64,000 bases of DNA from JAAURS01 sp044923475. GTDB lineage: Bacteria > Cyanobacteriota > Cyanobacteriia > Thermosynechococcales > Thermosynechococcaceae. This document shows positions 17,747-26,298 of this stretch, in pieces. How positions within the stretch are numbered: the first letter of the stretch is position 1; every line of letters begins with the position of its first letter. The notes beneath the pieces were generated by a model. It was not told the DNA's origin. It was given only the letters and a program-made list of their open reading frames with translations, and did not search any database. The translations under genes and the position numbers were made by a program. Location: contig NZ_CP137338.1 of NCBI RefSeq assembly GCF_044923475.1, positions 310,001-374,000 of the forward strand, in the 5' to 3' direction.

Positions 17747-18994
17747 CTATTCCCGAGTTGAAAAAATCCTCTTTTTCAGTCTCAGCATTTTCTGCTCGTA
17801 CCAAGTCATCAGAGGCGTCGCGCTGATTCCATGGAGAACGATCGAAATAGCGACCGTAAAGTAAACAACCCAGCCCACTTCTTCTCCAACCTCTCCAGAC
17901 AAGCCTTTCCCAAAAGCGTAGGACAAATAGTATATAGATCCGAGTCCTCTGATCCCCAACCAGCCGTACAGCCAACGTCTGGTTGGCTGCAACGAGCTAC
18001 CGACGGTACTGACCCAAGTTCCAACAGGTCGTATGACAAAAATGAGCAGTACTGCAACGAGAAAAATTTCGCCAGAAAATCGAATCATAGGTTCGACTCG
18101 CAGGGAAGAGCCGAGCACTAGAATGATGCCCACTTCCATCAACTTTTCAATTTGTTCGGAGAAGTCGAGTTGAGAATGATAGGTTTCAGGGGTAACTTGA
18201 TTTCGCTGTACGACCATCCCCGCGACGAATACAGCTACAAATCCATAGCCGTTGACCATTTCTGTCAAAGCATAGGTAATCATGACCATGCTAAGCGCGA
18301 TGAAGTCTTCCATGAGTGCATTTGCTGACTTCAACCGCCGTAATTTTCGATGAATCAAAGTAACCAATTGCGCTACAAGAATTCCCATTACAATGCCAGC
18401 AGCGATCGCCCAAAATATATCGACTAAAACCCATTGTCGGAACCAGTTCTGCCATTGAGGATCTTCTATTAAATAAATTCCAAAATATACGAAAGGAAAG
18501 GCCAACGCATCGTTTAAACCGCCCTCAGAGGTCAACCCAAAGCGAAGCTCGTCGTGGTCTTCAGCATCTGACAACTGAATTTCTGAAGCGAGTACCGGAT
18601 CCGTTGGCGCTAAAATTGCGCTCAGAAGAATTGCTGCTCCCCAAGGTAGTCCTAAAAAAACGCGCCCCACAATTGCCAGCGCAAGAATGCAGATCGGCAT
18701 CAGAAGACCGATCAGCCGGATAGTAGAATTCCATGCCCTAAACTGGAGCGGGCGGCTCATCTTAAGACCGCAACTAAATAAAGAAATTAAGACGGTAAAC
18801 TCTGCAAACCTTTCTATAACCTCAGCTTGAGGTCGCACGTTGACTACGTGAATACCATAAGGACCGAGCAGGACGCCAACGATTAAATAAATTAACGCGT
18901 AGGAAAAAGGTAACCCACTAATCCACCCCGAACCTAAGGTTACAAACAATAACAGTAAACCCACGATGAGGAAGCTGATAATATACGTATCCAT
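17747..18994 (-). CDS. cation:proton antiporter, CPA1 (NhaP-like)
   Basis: From the ATG at 18994 (MDTYIISFLIVGLLLLFVTL) the protein has about 415 residues and 11-12 membrane helices. Transport-site residues are recognisable in ILAPTDPVLASEIQ (the TDP motif of helix 5) and in GLTSEGGLNDALAFPF (the ND pair). LLFVTLGSGWISG and LIYLIVGVLLGP are typical CPA1 openings. It exchanges Na+ or K+ for H+ in the plasma or thylakoid membrane. A longer frame opening at 19090 lacks membrane character and is not preferred. Nothing else on this strand is close enough to be co-transcribed except nblA, which has its own terminator. Confidence 0.87.
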   Translation of the reverse strand: MDTYIISFLIVGLLLLFVTLGSGWISGLPFSYALIYLIVGVLLGPYGIHVVNVRPQAEVIERFAEFTVLISLFSCGLKMSRPLQFRAWNSTIRLIGLLMPICILALAIVGRVFLGLPWGAAILLSAILAPTDPVLASEIQLSDAEDHDELRFGLTSEGGLNDALAFPFVYFGIYLIEDPQWQNWFRQWVLVDIFWAIAAGIVMGILVAQLVTLIHRKLRRLKSANALMEDFIALSMVMITYALTEMVNGYGFVAVFVAGMVVQRNQVTPETYHSQLDFSEQIEKLMEVGIILVLGSSLRVEPMIRFSGEIFLVAVLLIFVIRPVGTWVSTVGSSLQPTRRWLYGWLGIRGLGSIYYLSYAFGKGLSGEVGEEVGWVVYFTVAISIVLHGISATPLMTWYEQKMLRLKKRIFSTRE

Positions 18995-19110
18995 ACAAAA
19001 TTTTGTTCGCTTGTTGAATACTGTTGTTCTAGGAAAGAAATTGATGGGTTTGAAATGTAGGCAAAGATGATTGCATTTTTTGTCCGACAAAGTTGATTTG
19101 CGATGATATC

Positions 19111-19140
19111 AAAAAAAGCTGGGCTTTTGGGATGCCCAGC
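19111..19140 (-). terminator. Rho-independent terminator of nblA
   Basis: On the minus strand GCTGGGCA...GCCCAGC (arms 19118-19124 and 19134-19140) is followed by seven T (A run 19111-19117). It sits 26 bases after the nblA stop. Confidence 0.85.
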
Positions 19141-19166
19141 ATTGGTTTGATTAAAATTGGTTTGAC

Positions 19167-19337
19167 TTAGAAAGAATGTTTAAGCATTTGCTTGAATAAA
19201 TTATCCTTTACCATAGATTGACGGAGAACCTCAAGCAAATAATCCTGTGTCTCTTGCAAGCTAAGGTGTTTAATTTGTTCTCCATAGACTACTAAGTTGA
19301 ACTCTTGCTCGAAGCTCAGTCCGCTATCACTTTCCAT
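19167..19337 (-). CDS. nblA: phycobilisome degradation protein NblA
   Basis: A 56-residue ORF: MESDSGLSFEQEFNLVVYGE ... QETQDYLLEVLRQSMVKDNL ... KQMLKHSF. The LSFEQEFNL opening, the central L-x2-EVLRQ and the end K-x3-F/LK-x-ML are standard NblA features. NblA is a small helical adaptor that binds phycobiliproteins and a Clp chaperone and triggers phycobilisome breakdown under nutrient or light stress. Ribosome site GGAGA precedes the ATG. Own terminator downstream; 260 bases of A+T-rich DNA upstream probably hold a stress-regulated promoter, divergent from the TIGR02587 gene. Confidence 0.9.
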   Translation of the reverse strand: MESDSGLSFEQEFNLVVYGEQIKHLSLQETQDYLLEVLRQSMVKDNLFKQMLKHSF

Positions 19338-19596
19338 AATTTTTCTCCAGACTCTATTCTAAATAAAAGGTAAGCCAAGATTCGCTGCTAAAAAATGCTC
19401 GCTATTTCGCAAAACTAATTTGTATAGATGTAACTTATTTCTAAATTTAGCTTGTAAATTATTTTTTTGAATCCATCTATAGTTTATATTGTTTTAACTT
19501 TACATCCTCCCATGGATGTATACCTAATCTTATAAGGAGTCCCTTAAGATTAGATCTCTAGTCAGTTTGTTAGGTTGATTTTTGGCCTATAAGTTT

Positions 19597-20478
19597 ATGC
19601 CAATCGACAAACAGCGCCGTCAAAATTTGTGGCGAAACGAATTGAGCGATCTGGTGAGAGGTATTTCGGGAGGGTTTCTGTTTGGAATACCCCTGCTTTA
19701 TACGATGGAAGTTTGGTGGGTTGGGTCTTCAGCAGAACCCCCGCGTTTGTCGATCGCGATTGCCTTAACCTTTAGCATTGTCTTTTTATTGAACCAAACC
19801 ACTGGATTTCGCAATACCGTTGATGTACGGGTCAGAGATACTTTTATGGACAGCGTTGAAACGCTCGCCCTCGGTTTGCTCTGCACGACTTGCGTCTTAG
19901 TCTTGTTTCAGGAAATTACTCTTAGCACGCCCCTTGGCGAAGCACTGGGAAAACTGATTTATGAGAGCGTTCCTTTTTCCTTAGGTGTGGCGCTCTCCAA
20001 CCAATTTCTCAGCGACAAATCGGGCGACAAGCAAGATTCGCAAGAAGATCGGTCGAAGCCCAACAAGCGCAAACAGGAACTCAATGGTACGGTTGCGGAC
20101 ATAGGTGCTACGGCGATCGGAGGAATCATCGTTGCGTTTAGCATTGCCCCTACGGATGAGGTTCCGATGTTGGCGGCGTCAACCTCAGGTCCGTGGCTGC
20201 TGGCTTTAACAATTGCTTCGCTTTTAATCTCTTATGCAATTGTTTTTGCTGCAAACTTCTCTAATCAGTCAAAACGACGACAACAGCAAGGTGTTTTTCA
20301 GGACCCCTTCAGCGAGACGGTAGTTTCTTACCTTGTTTCGCTAGTAGTCGCAGCAGCAATGCTGTGGTTTTTTGACACGGTAAGCTTAGACGATCCGTGG
20401 TCTACTTGGCTCAGTCACACGCTGATTTTAGGTTTGCCGGCGACCGTTGGCGGTGCAGCTGGTAGGTTGGCAATATGA
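19597..20478 (+). CDS. TIGR02587 family integral membrane protein
   Basis: From ATG 19597 (MPIDKQRRQNLWRNELSDLV) the protein has 293 residues and about seven membrane helices. The conserved opening ELSDLVRGISGGFLFGIPLLYTMEVW matches TIGR02587, a family of unknown function found paired with TIGR02588. The pairing holds here: the next gene starts in the stop codon (ATGA). A charged cytoplasmic stretch (about 150-175) separates the helix groups. An in-frame TTG at 19582 is a less likely start. The hairpin-forming AATCTTA...TAAGATT at 19529-19554 lies in the leader. Confidence 0.85.
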   Translation: MPIDKQRRQNLWRNELSDLVRGISGGFLFGIPLLYTMEVWWVGSSAEPPRLSIAIALTFSIVFLLNQTTGFRNTVDVRVRDTFMDSVETLALGLLCTTCVLVLFQEITLSTPLGEALGKLIYESVPFSLGVALSNQFLSDKSGDKQDSQEDRSKPNKRKQELNGTVADIGATAIGGIIVAFSIAPTDEVPMLAASTSGPWLLALTIASLLISYAIVFAANFSNQSKRRQQQGVFQDPFSETVVSYLVSLVVAAAMLWFFDTVSLDDPWSTWLSHTLILGLPATVGGAAGRLAI

Positions 20479-20906
20479 GGTTAATAGAAATGAATAGATC
20501 TTCGGAATTAACTCAGGATCGGTCCCGATCTGGGCGATCGCCAGCGGAATGGTTTACCTTTAGCGTTGCCACTGCAATTTTATCGACAGTTATTGGGCTC
20601 GTGCTTTACGTATGGTTGGGAAAACAAAGCCAACCTCCGATCCTATCGGTTACTCTTAATAAACCCGTTCGAGCAGCGAACGGACAGTTTTACGTTCCGT
20701 TTGTGCTTGAGAATAAAGGAGGCGAAACAGTGGAATCGGTGCGCGTTAACGCTGAGTTGAAAATTGCTAGTAATGCAGCTGAATTGGGCGAGCAAGAATT
20801 TGATTTTCTATCGAGTGGGGAAACAAAAGAGGGTGCTTTTATCTTTAGTCAAAATCCTAATAGCGGGATTGTATCCCTACGGGTTACGAGCTACAAACTT
20901 CCATAA
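20475..20906 (+). CDS. TIGR02588 family membrane-anchored protein
   Basis: 143 residues: a cytoplasmic N terminus, one membrane helix (WFTFSVATAILSTVIGLVLY, about 26-45) and an outside beta-sandwich-like domain (FYVPFVLENKGGETVESVRV). This matches TIGR02588, which is known to occur as a two-gene operon with TIGR02587. ATG at 20475 overlaps the upstream stop; another Met (MNRSSEL, 20490) is possible. Role unknown. The pair may form a membrane complex. Confidence 0.83.
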   Translation: MRLIEMNRSSELTQDRSRSGRSPAEWFTFSVATAILSTVIGLVLYVWLGKQSQPPILSVTLNKPVRAANGQFYVPFVLENKGGETVESVRVNAELKIASNAAELGEQEFDFLSSGETKEGAFIFSQNPNSGIVSLRVTSYKLP

Positions 20907-20950
20907 AGGTAAAAAGCGTGTCAATAAAAACTGACCCATGCATCTCAATT

Positions 20951-20992
20951 AAAATTCCCGGCCAGCCTGAACTCAGGCTGGCCGGGAATTTT
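20951..20992. terminator. bidirectional terminator between TIGR02588 and csbD-like gene
   Basis: An 18-bp perfect inverted repeat (arms 20951-20968 and 20975-20992) with a GAACTC loop and A/T-rich outer ends on both sides. It serves both converging genes. Confidence 0.85.
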
Positions 20993-21004
20993 AGATGTTA
21001 AGAA

Positions 21005-21187
21005 TTAGTTAACAGCTTTCTTTACTTCGTCTTTGATATCTTCAGCTCCGTGACGGACCTGACTTTCAGCCTGCTTGGCTTTGCCTTCAGCTTGATGTTC
21101 GGGATCTCCCGTTACGTTGCCGAATGCTTCTTGAGCTTTGCCTTCAACGTTTTTTGCAGTAGCCTTTGCTCTATCTTCTAAAGACAT
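21005..21187 (-). CDS. CsbD family stress protein
   Basis: 60 residues from ATG 21187: MSLEDRAKATAKNVEGKAQE, then AFGNVTGDPEHQAEGKAKQ and an Ala/Lys-rich tail. The G-N-V-T-G-D repeat core and the amphipathic Ala/Lys/Glu composition are those of CsbD. These small disordered or helical proteins are general-stress proteins (SigB regulon in Bacillus). A longer frame (MFFYYK...) is not the usual start. ATG is preceded by GGAGAA. Transcribed toward the TIGR02588 gene. Confidence 0.88.
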   Translation of the reverse strand: MSLEDRAKATAKNVEGKAQEAFGNVTGDPEHQAEGKAKQAESQVRHGAEDIKDEVKKAVN

Positions 21188-21504
21188 AACGTTTTCTCCA
21201 ATTTTGTAATAGAAAAACAAATTACAGAGGTTCGTTCTTCTATCATTGTGTTTTTACTACTTAACTGTAGCGAACAATACCTGCCAACGGTCTCTATCCA
21301 TAGTGCGATCGATTGCAGTCATAGGTATAGTTTACGATAGAATAATATAGGCTTCGATCGGGAAAGACTGAATGGCAAAAAATACAAATACACCTAAACT
21401 TAAAGTACTATATGGCTGATGATTTTTTCGTGGATAAGATTTATCTCTATTAGCGCCTCAATCGTTTTCTAACTCTATCTTTTGGGATTTGACAAGGGAT
21501 TTTT
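21188..21504. other. intergenic region upstream of csbD-like and lipid kinase genes
   Basis: 317 bases, A+T-rich, divergent promoter region. A 15-codon ORF at 21372 has no support. No RNA gene or clear operator seen. Confidence 0.45.
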
Positions 21505-22515
21505 ATGCAAGACCTTCCACAAAACCCCGAACTTCGCTCTGCATGCTTGATTTTTAATCCTGTGGCAGGTCAGAGCGACCCAGATCGAGATTTGGCTCAA
21601 ATTCGAGCTATTTTGGAGCCTGGAATTGACCTCGATATTTGTCTGACGACGAAAGAAGTAGGAGCAGATTCACTAGCTCGGGCAGCGGTCGAGCGGGGCG
21701 TAGAGGCTATTATTGCCTCGGGCGGTGATGGGACGCTTTCAGCGGCTGCCGCAGCAGTTGTAGGGACTGAAATTCCTTTAGGTATCATTTCGCGAGGGAC
21801 TGCTAATGCATTTGCTACTGCCTTGGGAATTCCCGATACGATTGAGGCCGCTTGTCAGACCATTTTGCAGGGTGTGACGCGAAAAGTAGATGCTGCTTAT
21901 TGCAACGGCCAACCGATGGTTTTGCTGGCCGGGGTGGGGTTTGAAGCTGAGACAGTCGAGCTGGCCGATCGCGAAGCGAAGAATCGCTTTGGGATGCTGG
22001 CTTACGTGTTTGCAGGTCTCCAGCAACTTCAAAATTTGGAGCCGTTCGAAGTCAGTATTGAAACAGAAGAAAAAGTTATAACGGTTTCAGCTGCAGCAGT
22101 TACGGTTGCCAATGCAGCGCCACCTACTTCGATCTTAGCGCAAGGTTCCGCAGGTATTGAGGTCGATGATGGATTGTTAGATGTTACGATTGTTGCCCCA
22201 GCCACTAAGACGGGAGCAGTTGCCGCAGCCTATCATCTGTTTCAGTCAGCTTCTAGCGGCACCGCAACCGAACGGGATGACATTGGCTATCTCAGAGCGA
22301 ATCGCTTTAAAATTATCGCTACTCCACCTCAAAAGGTCGTCTTAGATGGTGAGATGGCAGGGACTACGCCGATCGATGTTGCATGCGTGCCAAGGGGCTT
22401 GACGATTTTCGTTCCATCGCTTCCAGAAGTCGAGCCGATTGAAAAGCTGGAGGGATTACCCGATTTAGTCGTCGAATTTAAAGATTCATCTGGGTTTGAC
22501 GAACTTCAGGTTTGA
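21505..22515 (+). CDS. YegS/DgkB-type lipid kinase
   Basis: 336 residues with the diacylglycerol-kinase catalytic signature: CLIFNPVAGQSDPDRD, SGGDGTLSAAAAAV (GGDGT at 73-77) and PLGIISRGTANAFATALGIP. The C-terminal beta domain ends with PQKVVLDGEMAGTTPIDVAC, carrying the usual D-G-E motif. YegS/BmrU-like kinases phosphorylate lipids such as diacylglycerol or phosphatidylglycerol at the membrane surface. Standing alone on the strand; ends at a repeat-rich region. Confidence 0.88.
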   Translation: MQDLPQNPELRSACLIFNPVAGQSDPDRDLAQIRAILEPGIDLDICLTTKEVGADSLARAAVERGVEAIIASGGDGTLSAAAAAVVGTEIPLGIISRGTANAFATALGIPDTIEAACQTILQGVTRKVDAAYCNGQPMVLLAGVGFEAETVELADREAKNRFGMLAYVFAGLQQLQNLEPFEVSIETEEKVITVSAAAVTVANAAPPTSILAQGSAGIEVDDGLLDVTIVAPATKTGAVAAAYHLFQSASSGTATERDDIGYLRANRFKIIATPPQKVVLDGEMAGTTPIDVACVPRGLTIFVPSLPEVEPIEKLEGLPDLVVEFKDSSGFDELQV

Positions 22516-22520
22516 CGGCG

Positions 22521-22758
22521 TTTAAGGCAATACTGTTCGGATAAGAGGCAAAAACCTTACACCAGCCCACGTTCGGCTGAGCGCGGTTCGGCTGAGCTCA
22601 CCGTCGAAGCCTCACGTCGAAGCCTAAATCCCCCAATTCTGGGGGACTTTGAGTTCTGAACCCCCAAAATTGGGGGGCTGGGGGGCTGAGTGCAATGATG
22701 GATAGAACTTAACCGAACAGTATTGGATAGGACTTAACCGAACAGCATTGGCCTTTAA
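22521..22758. mobile_element. MITE-like element with terminal inverted repeats
   Basis: The left end TTTAAGGCAATACTGTTCGG (22521-22540) is nearly the reverse complement of the right end CCGAACAGCATTGGCCTTTAA (22738-22758). TTTAA occurs at both limits. Inside the right end a 25-base unit is repeated in tandem (22700-22724 and 22725-22749, two mismatches). The centre has short duplications (GTTCGGCTGAGC twice, GTCGAAGCCT twice) and an interrupted palindrome of CCCCCAATTCTGGGGG type. About 238 bases, no ORF. Probably a non-autonomous relic of an IS with ACTGTTCGGTTAAG-like ends. Confidence 0.6.
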
Positions 22759-22802
22759 GGGAGAATGCTTCTCCGATAAACCTGTATGAAAATCAGTGCG
22801 TG

Positions 22803-22830
22803 AAAAAGCCCCTTTTTTAAGGGGCTTTTT
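22803..22830. terminator. bidirectional terminator
   Basis: AAAAAGCCCC (22803-22812) pairs with GGGGCTTTTT (22821-22830); T run on the plus strand, A run giving T on the minus strand. Lies 25 bases past the stop of the giant repeat gene and serves plus-strand transcripts too. Confidence 0.85.
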
Positions 22831-22854
22831 CGCAAGCTTTAACGCTTTAAGTGT

Positions 22855-25800
22855 TTAACCGATAAAAGAACTCAGAACCCTCGCGCCAGAGACGCCTAGC
22901 GTTCCTGCTAAAGCTGATGCAATTAAAGAAGTTAGTGCAGTACCAAAAAGCCACCATGCTGCCGTGGCAGCTGCTTTCTGCGTTTCTTGAGCTTGCCGTT
23001 GGGCCTGCTCTTTTGCTTTCCTAAAGCGTCTTTGCACTTCCTGCTGAATCTGCTCTCCTTGACGCAGTACGTTGTTTCGCGTCTCTTCAATTTTGTCTAA
23101 AATCCGATTTGCATCTGCCTCAGAGATATCCTCGCGGGAACTCAACACTGCAACTAAAGTGCCCCGGTCGAACTGGCCCAGACGGTTCCTTAAGGCTTCG
23201 AATCCAGCTTGCGGGTCGTCGAATAGCGTGCGGAAATCCTCTTGAATGCTGTCATAGTTCAGTTCGGGACGCTCTAACGAATTGAGATAGTCGCGAATCT
23301 TAGCAAGCACGCTATCAATTGCAGATTGAATCGTTCTCTGGATATTCTGGACTTGTTCGACGAGCGATCGATAGGTAGATTCTATTTGATCTGCAATCCG
23401 ATTGGCCTCTTCTTCCGTGATGTCTTGGCGTTGAGACAGCAATGCAACAAAGGTCGCGCGATCGAAATGCGAAACGCGATCGCCTAAGCTGCTAAGTCCC
23501 GCGCGGGGGTGCTGCAGGAGGAGTTGCAGGTCGCGTTTGATTCCTTCTGGATTGAGCTCTTCTTTGTCAGTATTGCGCAGGTAGCTTTCCAAATTCTCCT
23601 CGAAGGTAATGGCTCGCGCCTGTGCCCGACGCGCTAGGCGGCGCGGCGCTTTAATGATATCGCGAATGGCAGATTGGAGCCGATCGATGGTCTGGTTGAC
23701 TTGTTCTTCCGTGAGGTCGCCTCGCTGGCTCAAAAGCTTGACCAAGGTTTCGCGGTCGACCTGAGAAAGGCGATCGCGGAGGGCAAAAGCACCCGCCTTC
23801 GGGTCGTCGAGCAGGGTTGTTAGATCGCGCTTGATACCTTCTGGGTCGAGCTCTTCGAGGTTTGTATCGCGCAGATAGTTGGCGATCGCCGTAGTGGTTT
23901 GAACGTACTGCTCTTTCGCTTTATCTGCCGCTTTGCGAGGTGCGTGCAATATGCTGTCTCGGACTGCTTCGACTTGATCCAAGACTTGATTGACCTGCTC
24001 CTCGCTCAAATCTTCCCGCTGACTGAGCAACTGCACTAACGTGTCGCGGTCAAACTGGGAAAGCCGAAATCTCAGCGCACTCAGCCCCCCTTGAGGATCG
24101 TTGAGTAAGATGTGCAGATCGCGTCGAATTCCTTCCGGGTTTAGCTCGTCTTTGTGAGTATTGCGCAGGTAGTTTTCGACTTTACCGCGCAGCTCTAGAG
24201 CGCTAGCTTTTGCTCGTTCTTGAAGATTTCCCGCTTCAAGCAAAACGCGGTCGCGCGTTGTTTCGAGCTGGCCTACAATCTGGTTAGTTTCTTCAGGGGT
24301 CATGTCCTGACGCTGCTGGAGTATTTGCTCTAAAGTCACTCGGTCGAATTGGTTGAGTCGATCGCGCAGCACGTCCGAGCTTTCCTCTGAATCGCTTAGA
24401 AGCATCCCAAACTCTCGCTCGATCGACTCGGGGTTGAATTCTTCCTTTCGAGTTGACCTCAAGTAGTTCTCAACGCGGCGTCGGAGATCTTGCGATCGAC
24501 CTGCTGCCTCTGACATTTGTGCCACATTAAAAATTTCTTTCCTCGCTTCCTCAAGACGGTCGGCGAGTGCCTGAATCCTCTCTGGATTGAGATCGTTTCG
24601 CAAAGAAAGCGTATCGACAAAATAGTTACGACTGACTGACTCTAGTTCTTGGCGGATAGCCCCTGGATCGGCTTGAGGGTCGTAAATCACCTCTTTAAAG
24701 TGCTGCTTCACCGCTTCCTGGTTTAGTTCCCAAGCAGGGGTAAACAGAAGATAATGTTCGAGGTCTGTTTGAATGACACTGAAAGGCTTAGAACTTACGT
24801 CTAACGTTTGTTTGCCTGCCGGGCGCTCTCCTCCCAATACAGCGCCTTTTATTTTTTGAAGCTGACCTGAAACTTTTTCGACGTCTAAGTCAGAAAGATT
24901 GGCATTGCCCAACACTTGACCCAAAACCGCACTCAATCCAAATTGAAAGGCTTGACTGGTGAGGCTCGGATCCTCCTGGGAACCCTGGCGTACGAGCTGT
25001 CTCAATCGACTGACCAAGTCATCAGATTTTAAATCTTCTGACGTAACGGATTTGAGCAAACCAGTCAACTGACTGCGGAAGTCTTTTTTTCCACCTTTAC
25101 CTGCAGTCTGTTTCCAGGTTGCATCGAGTTTGTCTGCAATTTGATTAATTTCTTTCTTAGACAGATCGGTTCGATCTTTGAGTAAATCTACAAAACTTTG
25201 TCGGTCTATAGACTGAAGCAGGCTGCTGTCACTCACATTTCTAAGTTCTGACTCGTCGATCAGCCGCTCAAACTGACGCCCAATCTTGTCGAGATCGAGA
25301 TTGGGCACTGATAAGTTACTCAGAGAATTTTGCAGTGTTCTTCGAATGGTAGTGGGATCGAGCCCTGAGGTGAGCTCCCGACGAACGGCAGCAGCAATAT
25401 CTTCCGCCGTAGAAACTGCCTGATTTTTTGCGATGTTGGCGCCCAATGCTGCCGTAGTCGTCCCAATAAGGCTCTGGAACCCTGAAGTTGCTGCGTTTAT
25501 TACCGATCCGATTAAAGATCCTACAGCTGATGAGCCGAGCCATACGAGCAAGGAAAAATAGGTGGACCAGATAACAATTCCAATAATTGCTCCTAACAAG
25601 GTACTGGTGACTAAACTCAGTTTTACAGCTAGAAAGCAGGCGATGGAGAGCGCAATTGTAATCGTTACAAGCATCCACAGCCCTACTTTGGTCTCAATCG
25701 ATCGAACTGTAGAACCAAAGCTTTCGGAGTCATCGTCTTTATCCGAACTCGAGCTTCCTCTTGGAAAAGTTATAAATGCTATGGACAAATTAGTCAGTAA

Positions 25801-25971
25801 CAATTGAAACCCAAAGGTCATCATCAACCCTGAAATGAGAGCCACTAGAAACTGTGGGCCAGAGAAAACAGCTATACCTCCCCCAGCGGGAGCGCCAAGT
25901 TCGGGAGCGATCTGAGCGACGTACGGCAATCGATCGCTCAGATCGAGCAGCAATCTTAAATCGTGAAACAT
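22855..25971 (-). CDS. 1038-residue membrane protein with exact 98-residue helical repeats
   Basis: No family I can name. The N-terminal 180 residues hold about three or four membrane helices (39-69, 97-116, 122-146, with a small-residue-rich stretch to 180). Residues 195-500 are helical and contain two or three degenerate repeat units. Residues 501-990 are five consecutive units of exactly 98 residues. Each unit reads YLR-x-T...E-L-N-P-E-G-I-x-R-D-L, then FDR-x-TLV-x-LLSQR, then D-[LI]-[ST]-EE-x-N-[QR]-[IV], with a variable basic helix at its end. A final helix (AAWWLFGTALTSLIASALAG, about 1003-1022) closes the chain. It begins 24 bases after the next upstream small gene's stop and probably shares its transcript. 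The layout suggests a membrane-anchored rod or scaffold; function unknown. Confidence 0.75.
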   Translation of the reverse strand: MFHDLRLLLDLSDRLPYVAQIAPELGAPAGGGIAVFSGPQFLVALISGLMMTFGFQLLLTNLSIAFITFPRGSSSSDKDDDSESFGSTVRSIETKVGLWMLVTITIALSIACFLAVKLSLVTSTLLGAIIGIVIWSTYFSLLVWLGSSAVGSLIGSVINAATSGFQSLIGTTTAALGANIAKNQAVSTAEDIAAAVRRELTSGLDPTTIRRTLQNSLSNLSVPNLDLDKIGRQFERLIDESELRNVSDSSLLQSIDRQSFVDLLKDRTDLSKKEINQIADKLDATWKQTAGKGGKKDFRSQLTGLLKSVTSEDLKSDDLVSRLRQLVRQGSQEDPSLTSQAFQFGLSAVLGQVLGNANLSDLDVEKVSGQLQKIKGAVLGGERPAGKQTLDVSSKPFSVIQTDLEHYLLFTPAWELNQEAVKQHFKEVIYDPQADPGAIRQELESVSRNYFVDTLSLRNDLNPERIQALADRLEEARKEIFNVAQMSEAAGRSQDLRRRVENYLRSTRKEEFNPESIEREFGMLLSDSEESSDVLRDRLNQFDRVTLEQILQQRQDMTPEETNQIVGQLETTRDRVLLEAGNLQERAKASALELRGKVENYLRNTHKDELNPEGIRRDLHILLNDPQGGLSALRFRLSQFDRDTLVQLLSQREDLSEEQVNQVLDQVEAVRDSILHAPRKAADKAKEQYVQTTTAIANYLRDTNLEELDPEGIKRDLTTLLDDPKAGAFALRDRLSQVDRETLVKLLSQRGDLTEEQVNQTIDRLQSAIRDIIKAPRRLARRAQARAITFEENLESYLRNTDKEELNPEGIKRDLQLLLQHPRAGLSSLGDRVSHFDRATFVALLSQRQDITEEEANRIADQIESTYRSLVEQVQNIQRTIQSAIDSVLAKIRDYLNSLERPELNYDSIQEDFRTLFDDPQAGFEALRNRLGQFDRGTLVAVLSSREDISEADANRILDKIEETRNNVLRQGEQIQQEVQRRFRKAKEQAQRQAQETQKAAATAAWWLFGTALTSLIASALAGTLGVSGARVLSSFIG
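23002..24471 (-). repeat. five in-frame 294-base repeats encoding 98-residue units
   Basis: Residues 501-598, 599-696, 697-794, 795-892 and 893-990 of the giant protein align without any gap, giving 5 x 294 bases. A sixth, more diverged unit of about 98 residues precedes them (about 403-500). Identity is concentrated in the first 75 positions of each unit; the last 20 vary. Confidence 0.9.
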
Positions 25972-25995
25972 AGTATTCTCCTAATGTATATAGAC

Positions 25996-26205
25996 CTATG
26001 TCTTTTGGTAGTTAGCGTCAAGCCAACAACGCGGCAAACGCTCTCCTGAAGGAAAAATCAAGCTTTGCTTCGGCACCGACTCAGGATCTTGCTCTTCTTC
26101 ACCTGCTTGTACTCGAACCATTACTTGGCTCTGATTGGGACTGATTACCTCTAAAATGTCTAGTATTTCGACTAGGGTTCCATTGTCTTCTTTCTGTAGC
26201 AGCAT
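25996..26205 (-). CDS. small conserved hypothetical protein
   Basis: 69 residues from ATG 26205, which has a GAGAGAAA ribosome site right before it (MLLQKEDNGTLVEILDILEV). Acidic middle (AGEEEQDPESVPK) and a conserved-looking end LIFPSGERLPRCWLDANYQ. Similar small cyanobacterial proteins carry the same SGE-LPRCW-DANY ending; some databases call them acetyltransferases, which the length does not support. Immediately upstream of the giant repeat gene on the same strand, so probably co-transcribed with it. Confidence 0.65.
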   Translation of the reverse strand: MLLQKEDNGTLVEILDILEVISPNQSQVMVRVQAGEEEQDPESVPKQSLIFPSGERLPRCWLDANYQKT

Positions 26206-26298
26206 TTTCTCTCTCAAACTTTGGAAATTTAACATTAAAGATTCAACAGACTTATCTGTGAATCTTTAAGTAGATTTAGATTGCAAACTTAGTTGAAT

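Noticed and set aside
17747..19090. Longer start for the cation antiporter at 19090
   Set aside because: The extra 32 residues are basic and Cys-rich and precede the true first helix; ATG 18994 matches the family.
21372..21419. 15-codon ORF MAKNTNTPKLKVLYG
   Set aside because: Too short, no convincing ribosome site, no repeat of the pattern elsewhere.
22700..22749. Two 25-base repeats considered as a CRISPR
   Set aside because: The copies are directly adjacent with no spacer and no cas genes are near; they are a duplicated element end.
23002..24471. Regular 294-base periodicity considered as a satellite or CRISPR-like array
   Set aside because: The period is a whole number of codons inside one open frame and conservation is at protein level.
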